Shown piece by piece: positions 1-8,046 of a stretch of 28,124 nt of DNA. The stretch is from a virus. The stretch covers positions 1 to 28,124 of the IMG/VR virus record IMGVR_UViG_3300027747_003130; one strand, written 5' to 3'. The position numbers and the translations under genes were made by a program. Under the pieces are notes generated by a model. That model was not told where the DNA came from. It ran no database searches and was given only the letters and a program-made list of their open reading frames with translations. Numbering within the stretch: the first letter of the stretch is position 1; each line of letters opens with the position of its first letter.

Positions 1-13
1 CCTGGTGTTGTGG

Positions 14-742
14 TTAACTCCAGAAAAGAGTACTGCCCAATCTGAATTTTCTAGCATGATGGGCCCAACTAGATGACAATCGTACACTTTGAAAATAGGT
101 AGCCCCTTGTCCAACATCACGGATTCTACGTTGGTAAACACTCAGGGCTATCTTCTGCATTTTTTCCCAAGAATCATCTTCACGCTTCCATTTTGGACCA
201 AGAATTCTGCCTACCCAACTGAACTGATGTTTTACAACCCCATTGCGAATGGTATATTGAAAAACATTTGTACAGATATCATCACCGAAATCTGGAAGGC
301 CTATACGATTGATAGGCACAAAGGCTATGGCAATCTGTTCATCCATTTTACCACCTCTTACTTCAAAATAGAGATTCCATGCAATACACTCAATTTCTCG
401 TCTGTCATGATCGTTGAGGTCATTGGCCTCGGGTATGTTAAGAGGAAGATGTTGTCTAAGGTTCGTTACTGATTTAAAATCGGCTGTGGCTTTGTGAATA
501 GTTTTTGGCTGAACAGTCTTGACCTTGATGTCGGTGGATACAGTTGGGGGCACTGCGATTGCCACCGGTGTAGTGTTTTGAGACGGTATATCCATGATTA
601 TTGGTTTTGAGTCCAGATCTGGAGGCTCCTCGTCATGCCTAGAAGTTGGATATACTGTAATCACTGCGATGGCTGGGGCACAATACATGTAAGTTGCTCC
701 CAGACATAGGTTCAGGTACAGAAATAGGTGGCTTATACGCAT
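14..742 (-). CDS. SleB-type cell-wall hydrolase (probable endolysin)
   Basis: The 242-residue protein has a hydrophobic N-terminus (about residues 5-28) that could be a signal peptide or signal-anchor. A Pro/Thr-rich linker follows, and the C-terminal half (from about residue 110) looks like the Hydrolase_2/SleB fold. Its key motif is IAWNLYFEVRGG, matching the family pattern with a catalytic Glu in a 'xEARGE'-like motif, followed by AIAFVPINR (usual 'AVAxVxxNR'). The family cleaves peptidoglycan glycan strands. The signal-like N-terminus suggests a secreted or SAR-type endolysin, which is inference. An AAGGAG ribosome site and a good sigma70-like promoter (769-797) lie upstream. The family call is fairly sure; the bond cleaved is not. 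Confidence 0.82.
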   Translation of the reverse strand: MRISHLFLYLNLCLGATYMYCAPAIAVITVYPTSRHDEEPPDLDSKPIIMDIPSQNTTPVAIAVPPTVSTDIKVKTVQPKTIHKATADFKSVTNLRQHLPLNIPEANDLNDHDRREIECIAWNLYFEVRGGKMDEQIAIAFVPINRIGLPDFGDDICTNVFQYTIRNGVVKHQFSWVGRILGPKWKREDDSWEKMQKIALSVYQRRIRDVGQGATYFQSVRLSSSWAHHARKFRLGSTLFWS

Positions 743-768
743 TACGTTTTCACTCTCCTTATTTGTTG

Positions 769-797
769 TTTATATGATTCAGACACATTGAAGTCAA
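769..797 (-). promoter_or_regulatory. sigma70-like promoter for the cell-wall hydrolase
   Basis: On the minus strand, TTGACT (792-797) and TATAAA (769-774) are separated by 17 bases, a near-consensus host-type promoter. It would start transcription about 20 bases upstream of the hydrolase start, just before its AAGGAG ribosome site. Confidence 0.6.
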
Positions 798-936
798 TGT
801 TGTGGTTCTAAACCATTGATAGACAAAAACAATATCTATCATAACGCTGTGATCTTAAGATCGGCCCAGCATGATATTTAGGTTTTACCTATGGTAGTTA
901 AACCATTGGTTATTCTAACCGGGCAGTGTTCCTAGG

Positions 937-964
937 TTGGCCTTTGTTCTCTCAATGTTATATA
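937..964 (+). promoter_or_regulatory. Candidate plus-strand promoter for the Smr cluster
   Basis: TTGGCC (937-942) and TATATA (959-964) are 16 bases apart, ahead of the first plus-strand genes. The match to sigma70 consensus is only partial, so this is tentative. Confidence 0.3.
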
Positions 965-1037
965 GCACAGTTTTGATCATGGTCACAACAACTGAGCTTT
1001 TCTAGACGTTTTCAAGATAGATCCACATAATAACCAT

Positions 1038-1319
1038 ATGGAAACTACGACAAACTCCTCTAAACCAGAAGACCTTTTGGTTACCCTGCGACACTGCACA
1101 TCATTGACCAGTCAATTGGTCCAAACAGTGGACCTCCTCAATGCGTTGCTGGCTGATGCCGCTGGGATAGGGCTTCATGTAAGCATAATCAAGGATGAAA
1201 ACCATGTCAGCGGCAAAACAACTCAAATCTCGTTCTCTGTCAGGCAGATCAGTTACACACTGGAACTCGCAGGACCAAGTAAAACCAGAGGATCAGCGAG
1301 TGTGGAATGCTTATATTGA
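1038..1319 (+). CDS. Small protein of unknown function, overlapping the Smr gene
   Basis: The 93-residue product has a mostly helical-looking N-terminal half (Leu-rich, about residues 12-45) and a beta-looking second half. I do not recognise it. It overlaps the start of the Smr-domain gene by over 100 bases in another frame and has no convincing Shine-Dalgarno sequence. In its favour, it is the first open frame after a candidate promoter and its composition looks protein-like rather than random. It may be a real leader gene coupled to Smr translation, or spurious. Confidence 0.4.
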   Translation: METTTNSSKPEDLLVTLRHCTSLTSQLVQTVDLLNALLADAAGIGLHVSIIKDENHVSGKTTQISFSVRQISYTLELAGPSKTRGSASVECLY

Positions 1320-1632
1320 AAACCTCCAAAAAAAGCCGCAGGAAAGTTTTCGTCCAAAAAAAGGACATGACCAAACACTGAGATCAAGTCTTGATCTGCA
1401 TGGCCTGACAATACAACAGGCATTCAATGCCACCGGACAATTCCTCGAGGAACACAACATCAACGGCTCTAGGAGCGTGGTGATTATATGCGGTAAAAGC
1501 GGTAAGATTGCCGATGAACTGCCAGAATGGATTGCAAATTATTCATTTGTGCGCAAGGTCGAGCCTATATTAGACACTACAGGAACCGCCGGTGCATACA
1601 CTGTTCATATCTATGCTTTGCGTAGACGTTAA
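1204..1632 (+). CDS. Smr-domain protein (putative RNA/DNA endonuclease)
   Basis: I place the start at the second in-frame ATG (1204) because AAGGA lies 7 bases before it; the ATG at 1195 overlaps that ribosome site. The protein is about 142 residues. The N-terminal part is polar and basic. The Smr domain starts at the signature LDLHGLTIQQAF and continues through a hydrophobic strand and GKSG, corresponding to the family's 'HGKGxG' loop, to the C-terminus. Smr domains are nucleases: in bacteria SmrB cuts mRNA between collided ribosomes, and MutS2-type Smr acts in DNA or ribosome quality control. A phage copy in a genome that also carries tmRNA suggests a ribosome-rescue role (inference). Ribosome binding itself cannot be read from the sequence. 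Confidence 0.8.
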   Translation: MSAAKQLKSRSLSGRSVTHWNSQDQVKPEDQRVWNAYIENLQKKPQESFRPKKGHDQTLRSSLDLHGLTIQQAFNATGQFLEEHNINGSRSVVIICGKSGKIADELPEWIANYSFVRKVEPILDTTGTAGAYTVHIYALRRR

Positions 1633-1716
1633 TGACGCAAGGCAGCCATACTCTGTGACATGTTGCAGTGCAGCATAAAACTTGCTAAATATGTGAACTG
1701 CACAAGGAGATCAGTT

Positions 1717-1884
1717 ATGTTATTCAAACATCTTAAGCAACGCCTGCACACATGGTGGCAAAATTTTACTATGACAGAACAGGAACGTTGGCTGGCTTCT
1801 AGTGCAGATATACGTGAGTTGGAACTGCGACTGCGCATGATCCATAATCACAATCATTACCCCAAACTAGGAGAATTCAAATGA
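1717..1884 (+). CDS. Small DUF3563-like protein
   Basis: A strong AAGGAG lies 7 bases before the ATG at 1717, so I prefer this start to the upstream ATG at 1660. The 55-residue product has the pattern 'ERWLASSADIRELELRLRMI', close to what I remember of DUF3563, a family of short bacterial proteins with 'E-x-YLA-x-A-x-D-x-x-x-LE-x-R-x-R'. Its function is not known. It overlaps the next gene by 4 bases (ATGA), which points to translational coupling in one operon with the Smr gene. Confidence 0.7.
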   Translation: MLFKHLKQRLHTWWQNFTMTEQERWLASSADIRELELRLRMIHNHNHYPKLGEFK

Positions 1885-2075
1885 TCAACAACACTGCGTT
1901 CAAAGATGCTAACGAAGCAGTATTTAATTATGCTACGGCTGCTGCTCGCAAGAGCATCGACCTACAAACCTCGCTGGCTACTGAATGGGTATCACTTAAC
2001 AAGAAACTGATTGACCTGTCTCCTGCCAAGGAACTGGTCAACTTGTTTGTTTCAATGGCCCATGTGAAGAAATGA
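1881..2075 (+). CDS. Small helical protein, possibly phasin-like
   Basis: The start overlaps the previous stop as ATGA, with AGGAG a few bases upstream. The 64-residue product is rich in Ala, Asn, Leu and Lys and predicted by eye to be nearly all helical. The run around 'LQTSLATEW' followed by 'SPAKELVNL' recalls phasin-type helical proteins, but the likeness is weak. It is the last convincing gene of the plus-strand cluster and converges with the minus-strand Cys-rich gene. Confidence 0.65.
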   Translation: MINNTAFKDANEAVFNYATAAARKSIDLQTSLATEWVSLNKKLIDLSPAKELVNLFVSMAHVKK

Positions 2076-2110
2076 GTGAAACAGCAGCAGGGGGGATGAC
2101 CACTGCTGCT

Positions 2111-2548
2111 TCAACTCCAGGCGTTGCAGCAACCCTTGGCATCTACAGCCGATCCCAGTTCAAAGGTATCTGGCAGTTGCTGATCAAGTTTTTCAAAAAG
2201 TTCACAAGCACCTTTCTTGTACCAACTGCAGTTTTCGCAGCGTACCTGCCCTAAAACATAGCCTGAATTTTCTGGAGTTGCTGCTGCCAAGAACGGTTGG
2301 TCATCGTGCGGCATACCATTTATATAAAGACCGCAACTGGCATTGGCAACAACTTTGTCGTCTGGTCCATACAGCCCACAGCGTTTTTTTCCAGGCATGA
2401 ACAAAACACAAGTACCACACTGAGCAAATTGCGAATAATTTTCGCCTGAATTGTCTTCTGGTTCTAGATATATGAATGCCCAGCGTCCTATCTTGTCGCC
2501 TTTTTTGTAGGCTTTTTCCATGAGTGTGATAATAGATCGCATGTCCAT
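2111..2548 (-). CDS. Cysteine-rich protein of unknown function, possible metal binding
   Basis: With the ATG at 2548 the protein has about 145 residues and ten or so cysteines. They include CGTC, a single Cys after GKKR, CENC, and a terminal CC pair. The spacing suggests a Zn or Fe-S site, distantly recalling small high-potential iron-sulfur proteins, but I cannot confirm the family. An in-frame GTG at 2563 is an alternative start; neither has a clear ribosome site. An ATAAATA element (2554-2560) abuts the ATG, so a late transcript would have almost no leader. The C-terminal third overlaps an open frame on the other strand that I rejected. Confidence 0.65.
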   Translation of the reverse strand: MDMRSIITLMEKAYKKGDKIGRWAFIYLEPEDNSGENYSQFAQCGTCVLFMPGKKRCGLYGPDDKVVANASCGLYINGMPHDDQPFLAAATPENSGYVLGQVRCENCSWYKKGACELFEKLDQQLPDTFELGSAVDAKGCCNAWS

Positions 2549-2553
2549 GCGTG

Positions 2554-2560
2554 TATTTAT
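2554..2560 (-). promoter_or_regulatory. Candidate T4-like late promoter (ATAAATA)
   Basis: The element matches the core of the T4 late -10 box TATAAATA. It lies 5 bases before the ATG at 2548, so transcription would begin at or after that codon unless a later start is used. It may be a chance match. Confidence 0.25.
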
Positions 2561-2586
2561 CACTGATAGAGTAGGAGTCGTGGGGT

Positions 2587-3234
2587 CTAAATGATCAGCA
2601 GTTTTTCGTGACCAAGACGTATGGTAGGATCAACCCAGATCTTGTGTCCAAGTTCTTGCGCTGCCCAGCAAAATCCCACATCTTCTGCACAGAAATCATG
2701 AAAGTTACCCTGGCTAAACCATCGCGGTTGGAACCAAGGATACTCCATGGTTTCAAGAATGCCAGCCTTGATAGCAATGAATCCAAATCCGGTATAACTC
2801 ACAACAAATGGCATGGTCCTGCTGGCCATAGCATGCTTGCTCATAAATTGAAATGTGCCGGAATTGACAAGGTGTGTGTAGTCTAGGTTCTCTACTACAG
2901 GGAACGCATCTCCACTTGACATGAGATATGTTCCAGCAACTATGGGAAGGTCATACTGAATCAACTTCATAACGTCATCAGGAGACCAGACCATATCACT
3001 GTCTATCCAAATCATTTTGTCATAGGTTATCTGACCTCCCCATGGTTTTTGATGCCTACCGCTGTTGTTGTTCCCACCAAGTATACGATTGCGAGTGTAG
3101 TAAACTACAGGATCATAGATCATTGAATAGCCAAATTCTATGTTGTTTTGTCTCAGCACTGATACCGTGGCATTCCATGAGTTGAAATAATTGTTGGAAA
3201 ATGTCTTGCCAGGTAGGCAAAATATTATCTTCAT
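2587..3234 (-). CDS. GT-A fold glycosyltransferase-like protein
   Basis: The 215-residue protein starts with a typical beta strand (MKIIFCLPG). Around residue 77 it has the nucleotide-sugar/metal motif IDSDMVW, a DxD in the usual hydrophobic-strand setting. A later 'FCAEDVGFCW' resembles the acceptor-side 'ED' motif of GT-A enzymes. AAGGAAA upstream of the ATG supports the start. It lies next to a second GT-A gene on the same strand. The donor and acceptor are unknown: DNA bases, virion proteins or host polysaccharide are all possible. Confidence 0.75.
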   Translation of the reverse strand: MKIIFCLPGKTFSNNYFNSWNATVSVLRQNNIEFGYSMIYDPVVYYTRNRILGGNNNSGRHQKPWGGQITYDKMIWIDSDMVWSPDDVMKLIQYDLPIVAGTYLMSSGDAFPVVENLDYTHLVNSGTFQFMSKHAMASRTMPFVVSYTGFGFIAIKAGILETMEYPWFQPRWFSQGNFHDFCAEDVGFCWAAQELGHKIWVDPTIRLGHEKLLII

Positions 3235-3276
3235 GCGGGTGGTTTCCTTAAAATTAATGGGCTCAGTTACAGATAA

Positions 3277-3996
3277 TCATTTTGCTCGCCAAGGTAGTCC
3301 ATTGGGATAACGCTGATTCATGATACTGTTGCCCTTGATGAAAAAATCTGCGGTCACGGATTGTGGATTGCCATCCAATCTGTAGCATGCTGTGGTATAG
3401 CCTGTGCAACCAAAATCCTGTACATGCTGAGCTATAGCAGAATAAAAGCGTCGATCTCCACCCCAACCGCTATACCAGGCAGGGGCCATGCCTATCATAA
3501 CATCTTTGCGTATACAATAGGTAGACGTATCAACTAAATGATGCTGGTCGCTGAGATAGATCGGCCAACGCCCAAGGCTTTCGCAATCATCATCGCAGAT
3601 CCACCTACCCTGAGCATCGTGTATTTTGCGAAGGCTGTGACACCAACGCCAATTGTTGGCTTCGCAGGCAGAGATCATTTTAGTTACATGATCGGGCTCA
3701 AACCAATTGTCTTGATCCAACGCCAGCCAATAATCTTGTTCTATCAACGGCGCTGAGAGAAAATATATTCTGTGTCCATACCAGCCATTTCTGCCTGTGT
3801 TCCATGGCAGGGTCATGTGTTTTACAGAAGGAAACTGCCGTAGTATGCTCAGTGCTGCTGATTCAAATTCTGGCCCATCGATGATGACCAAACAGGTGGT
3901 ATTGGTATGTGTTTGAGTGGTTGCACTGGCCACAGCATCGGCTAGGGTTTTGGCTCCTGTAGTCGGTATTACAATTATTGCGGATTTGTCATGCAT
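3277..3996 (-). CDS. GT2-like glycosyltransferase
   Basis: The 239-residue protein opens with a Rossmann-type strand and the family-2 theme 'SATTQTHTNTTCLVIIDG'. Near residue 95 it has ALDQDNWFEPDHV, the DxD-like donor/metal site. A Trp/Gly-rich stretch (YSGWGGDRRFY) fits the catalytic loop region. Its ATG overlaps the end of tilS by 8 bases, so the two are probably co-translated. The substrate is not evident. It is probably related in mode to the GT-A gene at 14729-15421, which has the same architecture. Confidence 0.78.
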   Translation of the reverse strand: MHDKSAIIVIPTTGAKTLADAVASATTQTHTNTTCLVIIDGPEFESAALSILRQFPSVKHMTLPWNTGRNGWYGHRIYFLSAPLIEQDYWLALDQDNWFEPDHVTKMISACEANNWRWCHSLRKIHDAQGRWICDDDCESLGRWPIYLSDQHHLVDTSTYCIRKDVMIGMAPAWYSGWGGDRRFYSAIAQHVQDFGCTGYTTACYRLDGNPQSVTADFFIKGNSIMNQRYPNGLPWRAK

Positions 3997-4975
3997 GCAC
4001 TAGTTTATTGTCTGCAGCCGTCGGCGTCAAACGTTCGACAAAGATTCTCTTGCCTATCTTGCGAATACGTAGATTTTTGGTCAGTAGTTGGTTGCGATTG
4101 TCTAGATTTGCAGTGACCAGACCATTGGCAAACTGTTCAACCTGCCCTGCACTAAACGTATATACTCCCTCTAGTTCTAAAATCCTCAACACCATGTTTT
4201 TAATGCGGAGATAGCCTAGGTCTCTCACTCGATACCAATCCAGCACATTTGGTTTGGCAGTGACACGTGACAGATCCTGATCAGCTAAAATTCTAGTTAA
4301 TTGCCAAGCCTCTTCGATATGAGCTACACTGCGCAGGACGTTGACATCTGCTACACCAAAACGATCAGTAATGACCGGCCAGATCTTGTTTCTTATGTAG
4401 TTTCTGTCGTAACTGTTGTCTCGATTGCTGGGGTCTTGCACAGCAGTGATATTGTGTTCTTCGGCCCATAGTTCGATCTGCGGCCGAGTGACTTCCAACA
4501 TTGGTCTAAGCACCGTCACAGATTCGTCATACCAGCAGGGCACAGCAGGTAACATGCTTTTCAAACCGCGTATGCCGCTGCCTCGGAAAAGTTTCAAGAA
4601 AAAACTTTCGCATTGATCATTAGCATGATGTGCTAGAACAATGCTGTCGGCACGTGATTCGCAAAAGGCTTGGTATCTAGCCTTGCGTGCGGCGTATTCA
4701 AGATTATTACCAAGACCATCGAGGCTGACTTTTACTGTGATAAGATCAATCGACAAATCCCTACAGCGATCCTCAACAAAGTGTGCCCATGTGTCACTGA
4801 GCGCATTGATCCCATGATTCACATGTATGGCTTTGACTTCAAACGGAAATTCTGAACGATTTTTGGCAAACCATGTCAACATACACATGCTGTCTATGCC
4901 ACCGCTGATGCCCAGCAGGCACTGCCTGCTGTTGGCAAATAATTTTAACACTTTGTCCTTGCACAACAGGTCCAT
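3989..4975 (-). CDS. tilS: tRNA(Ile)-lysidine synthetase
   Basis: TilS changes C34 of tRNA-Ile(CAU) to lysidine so that the tRNA reads AUA and is charged with Ile. The start is set at the ATG at 4975 because AGAGGA stands 6 bases upstream; in-frame GTG (5068) and ATG (5056) codons lack a ribosome site. The 328-residue protein has the PP-loop SGGIDS at about residues 24-29, then AHHANDQCESFFLKLFRGSG and DPSNRDNSYDRNYIRNKIWP, all diagnostic for TilS. A C-terminal region of about 110 residues follows. TilS is rarely seen in phages. Its presence suggests AUA-rich messages or a phage tRNA-Ile2 elsewhere; none is visible here. It sits between Nudix and glycosyltransferase genes. Confidence 0.92.
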   Translation of the reverse strand: MDLLCKDKVLKLFANSRQCLLGISGGIDSMCMLTWFAKNRSEFPFEVKAIHVNHGINALSDTWAHFVEDRCRDLSIDLITVKVSLDGLGNNLEYAARKARYQAFCESRADSIVLAHHANDQCESFFLKLFRGSGIRGLKSMLPAVPCWYDESVTVLRPMLEVTRPQIELWAEEHNITAVQDPSNRDNSYDRNYIRNKIWPVITDRFGVADVNVLRSVAHIEEAWQLTRILADQDLSRVTAKPNVLDWYRVRDLGYLRIKNMVLRILELEGVYTFSAGQVEQFANGLVTANLDNRNQLLTKNLRIRKIGKRIFVERLTPTAADNKLVHA

Positions 4976-5076
4976 AAAATATCCTCTAGGTCCGCATACA
5001 CTAACACCATCTACTGTTATGTCAATGGTTTTAGACGGGTTGCATATCGCTACCATGGTAGCGTTCACAATTGGGA

Positions 5077-5532
5077 TTAGTGTTTTTTCTGCTCTTGAAC
5101 AAAGGCCTGCAGCAGTTTGGCAGCATTGTCATGATTCAGCATCTGCTTCATTCCCCAATGCAGTGTCTCTGGTAGACTGTCTAGATTACACCAGCAGTAG
5201 TCAGACGATTCATAATTGAGTTTTGGTTCAAATTCATTTGCCACTGTGCAGGCAAAAGTATAAAAGGTAAAACGAGGAGCATGCACAGTGTTGGTATAAA
5301 TCAGCACCATCGGTGCATCGCCAATGGTCATACCAATTTCTTCCAAAGTTTCCCTGCGTGCTGCCGATTCAGGGGTTTCGTTGCCATCTACATTGCCCCC
5401 CGGTAGGCCCCATTTCAGAGGTTCATTCACGTATTCACTGCGTTGGATCATCAAGAACTTGTCAGTCTTCAAGCAGTATATCAAAATGCCTGCGCCAGCT
5501 CGGTGCCTGTTGTGTAGATCTTGCAGTTTCAT
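5077..5532 (-). CDS. Nudix hydrolase
   Basis: The 151-residue protein carries a complete Nudix box (GX5EX7REUXEEXGU), seen from GGNVDGNETPESA through RRETLEEIG at about residues 46-68. The preceding WGLPGG is also typical. Such enzymes hydrolyse nucleoside diphosphates linked to another group, for example oxidised dNTPs, ADP-ribose, NDP-sugars or RNA caps. The substrate cannot be read from the sequence; nearby glycosyltransferases and NTP enzymes give no clear choice. There is no good Shine-Dalgarno sequence, but an ATAAATA element lies 5 bases upstream of the ATG. Confidence 0.9.
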   Translation of the reverse strand: MKLQDLHNRHRAGAGILIYCLKTDKFLMIQRSEYVNEPLKWGLPGGNVDGNETPESAARRETLEEIGMTIGDAPMVLIYTNTVHAPRFTFYTFACTVANEFEPKLNYESSDYCWCNLDSLPETLHWGMKQMLNHDNAAKLLQAFVQEQKKH

Positions 5533-5540
5533 TTTGTTAT

Positions 5541-6899
5541 TTATCTGTCAATGCTGGGTAATTTTTTCAAAGCCATTACTTCCTGCTTGTAAATTGCACG
5601 CATTTGATTTTCGTCGTTGAGAATATTTTTGTAATTGTCTATAGTTGACGTTAATTCATTGATGCGTGCCAGAGTCTCATCATACGCATCTCTTGCCCAT
5701 CTATAACTGGGCAAACTGGCAATGCGATCCTGCTGCCCTGCATCAATTGGAATGTTCACTGTCAGTTCTTGTATCTTCTTTAGGATATCGCCTTTGTTTT
5801 TGGCCTTGGCAAGAAATGCTGGTAAACCATGTTCATAGCACTCCTTGAGTGCTTGATTCCAATGCAGTTGATATGTGGCATCCTTGATGAGTTTTTGATA
5901 TCTCACAGCATAAAAACCCAGACGCCATTCTACAAAATCCCTCATCAGCAGTTCACTGTTGTCATACTGCTTGATGTTGTTGCCATCCCAGTCCAGCACT
6001 ACCAGTCGTTCGGTGGTTCTGCTTTTTAACTTGAGAAATTCAATAGCTTTTTCTTCAGTCCAACCGTCTATAGTACCGCGTTTGAATCGCACATCAATAC
6101 GTATGTCTTTGGTACTGCGATCAATATAGGTTTGTATCTGCTCATCATCTTCCATCTTGTTCAATCTAGATTTAAACTTTTCTAATGAAAGATCTGGAGG
6201 TAGTTCCATTACCGTAACGGTGCTGCCATCAACCTTTACCTTGCCCGTAAACTCATACCCGTTGTCGCCCAGACCGCGAACCAAACAGTCGAGGTATTCA
6301 TAAATTGGCATCATTGCTGGCAATTTGTCTTTCTTGTCAATAGCTGCCAGTGTAGCGTTAATGATGTCAGAGAATTTGCGCGGCAGTATCATTGTGCTCC
6401 AACCAACCGCAATACCACTTACACCATTCAACAGCACCAATGGGATCAATGGTAGGAAATGTTTTGGTTCCAGCACAGATCCGTCATAGTTTTCCTTGAG
6501 GGGTATTATGTCGTAGTCGGTGTAGATCAAAGCCTCTGTGTGTGAATTTTTCTTTACATAGGTATAGCGCGGGGCACCCCAGTCGCTGGGACCAACCCTG
6601 GTTCCAAATGCGCCAATACCACTGAACAATGGTACATTGTTGCAGTATGGCGCAGCCATCATTGAAATGGTATCACAGGCAGAAGCATCAGAGTGTAGAT
6701 AGATGTTTTCTGAAATCAATCTACCAGCTAATGAGATGGTTTTCAGTTTTTCATTTTGTGTTTTCATGACAAACAGTGCTTTGCGCTGGCTGTCTTTGAG
6801 ACCATCACTTACACTTGGTATTCCTCGGCTTTGACACACATAAATTGAATAGTCTCTGCTGGTAGTCTTGATGAATCCTGTGGTACCAATGTTGGTCAT
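5541..6899 (-). CDS. 52: DNA topoisomerase II medium subunit (T4 gp52-like)
   Basis: This is the GyrA/ParC-like DNA-cutting subunit, acting with the gp39-like ATPase/TOPRIM subunit in the next upstream genes. The N-terminus has GIPSVSDGLKDSQRKAL, matching the winged-helix 'RALPDVRDGLKPVHRR' region. The catalytic tyrosine is Y112 in APRYTYVK, and the 'GVSGIAVGWS' segment is the usual 'GxxGIAVGMAT'. The C-terminal half has coiled-coil character. At 452 residues it lacks the GyrA C-terminal beta-pinwheel, as T4 gp52 does. The catalytic tyrosine subunit is intact, in contrast to its partner. Confidence 0.92.
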   Translation of the reverse strand: MTNIGTTGFIKTTSRDYSIYVCQSRGIPSVSDGLKDSQRKALFVMKTQNEKLKTISLAGRLISENIYLHSDASACDTISMMAAPYCNNVPLFSGIGAFGTRVGPSDWGAPRYTYVKKNSHTEALIYTDYDIIPLKENYDGSVLEPKHFLPLIPLVLLNGVSGIAVGWSTMILPRKFSDIINATLAAIDKKDKLPAMMPIYEYLDCLVRGLGDNGYEFTGKVKVDGSTVTVMELPPDLSLEKFKSRLNKMEDDEQIQTYIDRSTKDIRIDVRFKRGTIDGWTEEKAIEFLKLKSRTTERLVVLDWDGNNIKQYDNSELLMRDFVEWRLGFYAVRYQKLIKDATYQLHWNQALKECYEHGLPAFLAKAKNKGDILKKIQELTVNIPIDAGQQDRIASLPSYRWARDAYDETLARINELTSTIDNYKNILNDENQMRAIYKQEVMALKKLPSIDR

Positions 6900-6917
6900 A
6901 ACTGTGTCGATCCTAGG

Positions 6918-7196
6918 TTAGCGGCTAAGTATAAAGTGCAGCAGCGAGGATTGATCCGGGAACACAGCATACCATGCCAAAACGCTGTGGTCCAAGTTCT
7001 TCCCGGGCTCAAAGTGCCTGGTATAGATAATTTGATCTGGATAATTCACATTGCACCATTCTATTGCTGACTGGCAGTGTAGACTAAACAGTAGATCATA
7101 ACTATGTTCCAGGTTTTCTTGATCATGTGAAAACAGCATGCGACCTATTTCATATTGATAATCTCTAGTGAAATTTATCACATCGTTGTTGATCAT
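6918..7196 (-). CDS. Unknown 92-residue protein between topoisomerase subunits
   Basis: The ATG follows the stop of the large-subunit gene with no gap (TAGATG), so it is probably translationally coupled. The product is rich in aromatic residues and His, with no recognised motif. Its position between the two topoisomerase genes could mean a topoisomerase accessory protein, or simply a small inserted gene. No transmembrane segment or signal is apparent. Confidence 0.65.
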   Translation of the reverse strand: MINNDVINFTRDYQYEIGRMLFSHDQENLEHSYDLLFSLHCQSAIEWCNVNYPDQIIYTRHFEPGKNLDHSVLAWYAVFPDQSSLLHFILSR

Positions 7197-7970
7197 CTAG
7201 TTTTGTCCTGCCTGATTTCCGGACATTGTTGTGTCAGCAGTCTCACCACTCAGTGCTACCCAGGCTTTGCGATCATCTGCGCGACTTGCATTGAAAATCA
7301 AATCAAGGGCTTCTGACAGTGCTCCGTCGTCTGTCAGGGGGATTAATCGTGGATTAGAAAGACTGTGTATCCAATCAATTTCTTCTAGACTGCCCAAACC
7401 CTTGGCACGAGTTGGTTTTGGAGCCCCTTTCCAATCATCTGCATTGTAGAGATGATAGTCATCGGCATACCAGTAGGTTCTTTTCTTACCCTTTTCCTGT
7501 ATGATGAACGGTGTCTGGAACACATAAAATACCGGAGGGAGTTTTGGGTCAAACAATTCTGGCCAATGTAGATAGAAAAAATTGACCAACAGTGCAGTAA
7601 TATTGGCTCCGTCGGGATCTTGATCTGCTGCTAGATAGACACTGCCATACCGCATGTCTCGCCGATTGGCAGGTTGGCCTAGACCAACGCCCAGTGAAGT
7701 CATGATATCGCTGATGATTTGGTTTTCAATAATGGTCTTTGGCAACTCTCCTCTGACATTGAGGATTTTGCCACGCAGTGGCAGAGCACCATGGATTTCG
7801 GGATGGCGAACGGCGGCCACCATGCTTTTTGCGCTATTATGACTTAGCAGTCCGTTTGATAATACAAATGTTTCGTCATCCATAACTTGTATATCATACA
7901 TGTTTGTTTTCCCTATAGGAGAGATATCTATTATATCTTCCATTAAAAACAAACTTTCATTTATATTCAT
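7197..7970 (-). CDS. 39: Topoisomerase II large subunit, C-terminal piece with split C-intein
   Basis: Residues 1-45 are a C-intein: block F-like YDIQVMDDETFVLSNG and block G ending LLSHN. The C-extein begins at Ser46 (SAKSMVAAV), completing the TOPRIM motif EGD|S that ends the upstream gene. The extein continues with ILNVRGELPKT and LAADQDPDGANI, whose DxD motif binds Mg2+. The ATG at 7970 has AAGG about 7 bases upstream, so this is a separately translated protein. It must be joined to the N-terminal piece by protein trans-splicing to rebuild the active centre. The gp39-like enzyme relaxes or manages supercoils during phage replication together with gp52. Confidence 0.9.
   Translation of the reverse strand: MNINESLFLMEDIIDISPIGKTNMYDIQVMDDETFVLSNGLLSHNSAKSMVAAVRHPEIHGALPLRGKILNVRGELPKTIIENQIISDIMTSLGVGLGQPANRRDMRYGSVYLAADQDPDGANITALLVNFFYLHWPELFDPKLPPVFYVFQTPFIIQEKGKKRTYWYADDYHLYNADDWKGAPKPTRAKGLGSLEEIDWIHSLSNPRLIPLTDDGALSEALDLIFNASRADDRKAWVALSGETADTTMSGNQAGQN
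7836..7970 (-). other. Split intein, C-terminal half (IntC, 45 residues)
   Basis: The 45 residues run from the start Met to Asn45, followed by Ser46 (+1). Block F and the penultimate His-Asn of block G are present, so Asn cyclisation and Ser-type splicing chemistry look intact. The partner is the N-intein at 8059-8574. Confidence 0.88.
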
Positions 7971-8006
7971 TGTTGTACCTTACCTACTATTAGATATTGT
8001 ATTTTT

Positions 8007-8046
8007 ACAATTATTTGGATCTATCATAATAGATCCAAATAATTGT
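8007..8046. repeat. 18-bp perfect inverted repeat between the split-intein halves
   Basis: Two perfectly complementary 18-base arms (8007-8024 and 8029-8046) flank a CATA loop in the 85-base gap between the two topoisomerase large-subunit genes. On the plus strand it is followed by six T, so it has terminator form only against the direction of the local genes. On the gene strand no T-run follows. It may be an RNA-processing or stability hairpin, or a scar of a lost mobile endonuclease gene. Confidence 0.75.

Larger units (their letters stand above)
743..1037. other. Divergent intergenic region
   Basis: This 295-base stretch separates the minus-strand hydrolase from the plus-strand Smr cluster. 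It holds the hydrolase promoter, a weaker candidate plus-strand promoter, and a 12-base palindrome GATCTTAAGATC near 851-862 that could be an operator. I see no gene in it. Confidence 0.55.

Noticed and set aside
2080-2112. Inverted repeat (AGCAGCAG / CTGCTGCT) between converging genes as a terminator
   Set aside because: The loop is long and neither strand has a convincing T-run; it is partly inside the end of the Cys-rich gene.
2072-2254. Plus-strand open frame of 60 codons starting by ATGA overlap with the small helical gene
   Set aside because: It lies almost wholly antisense to the Cys-rich gene, whose cysteine pattern is convincing, and its product is low-complexity with no ribosome site of its own.
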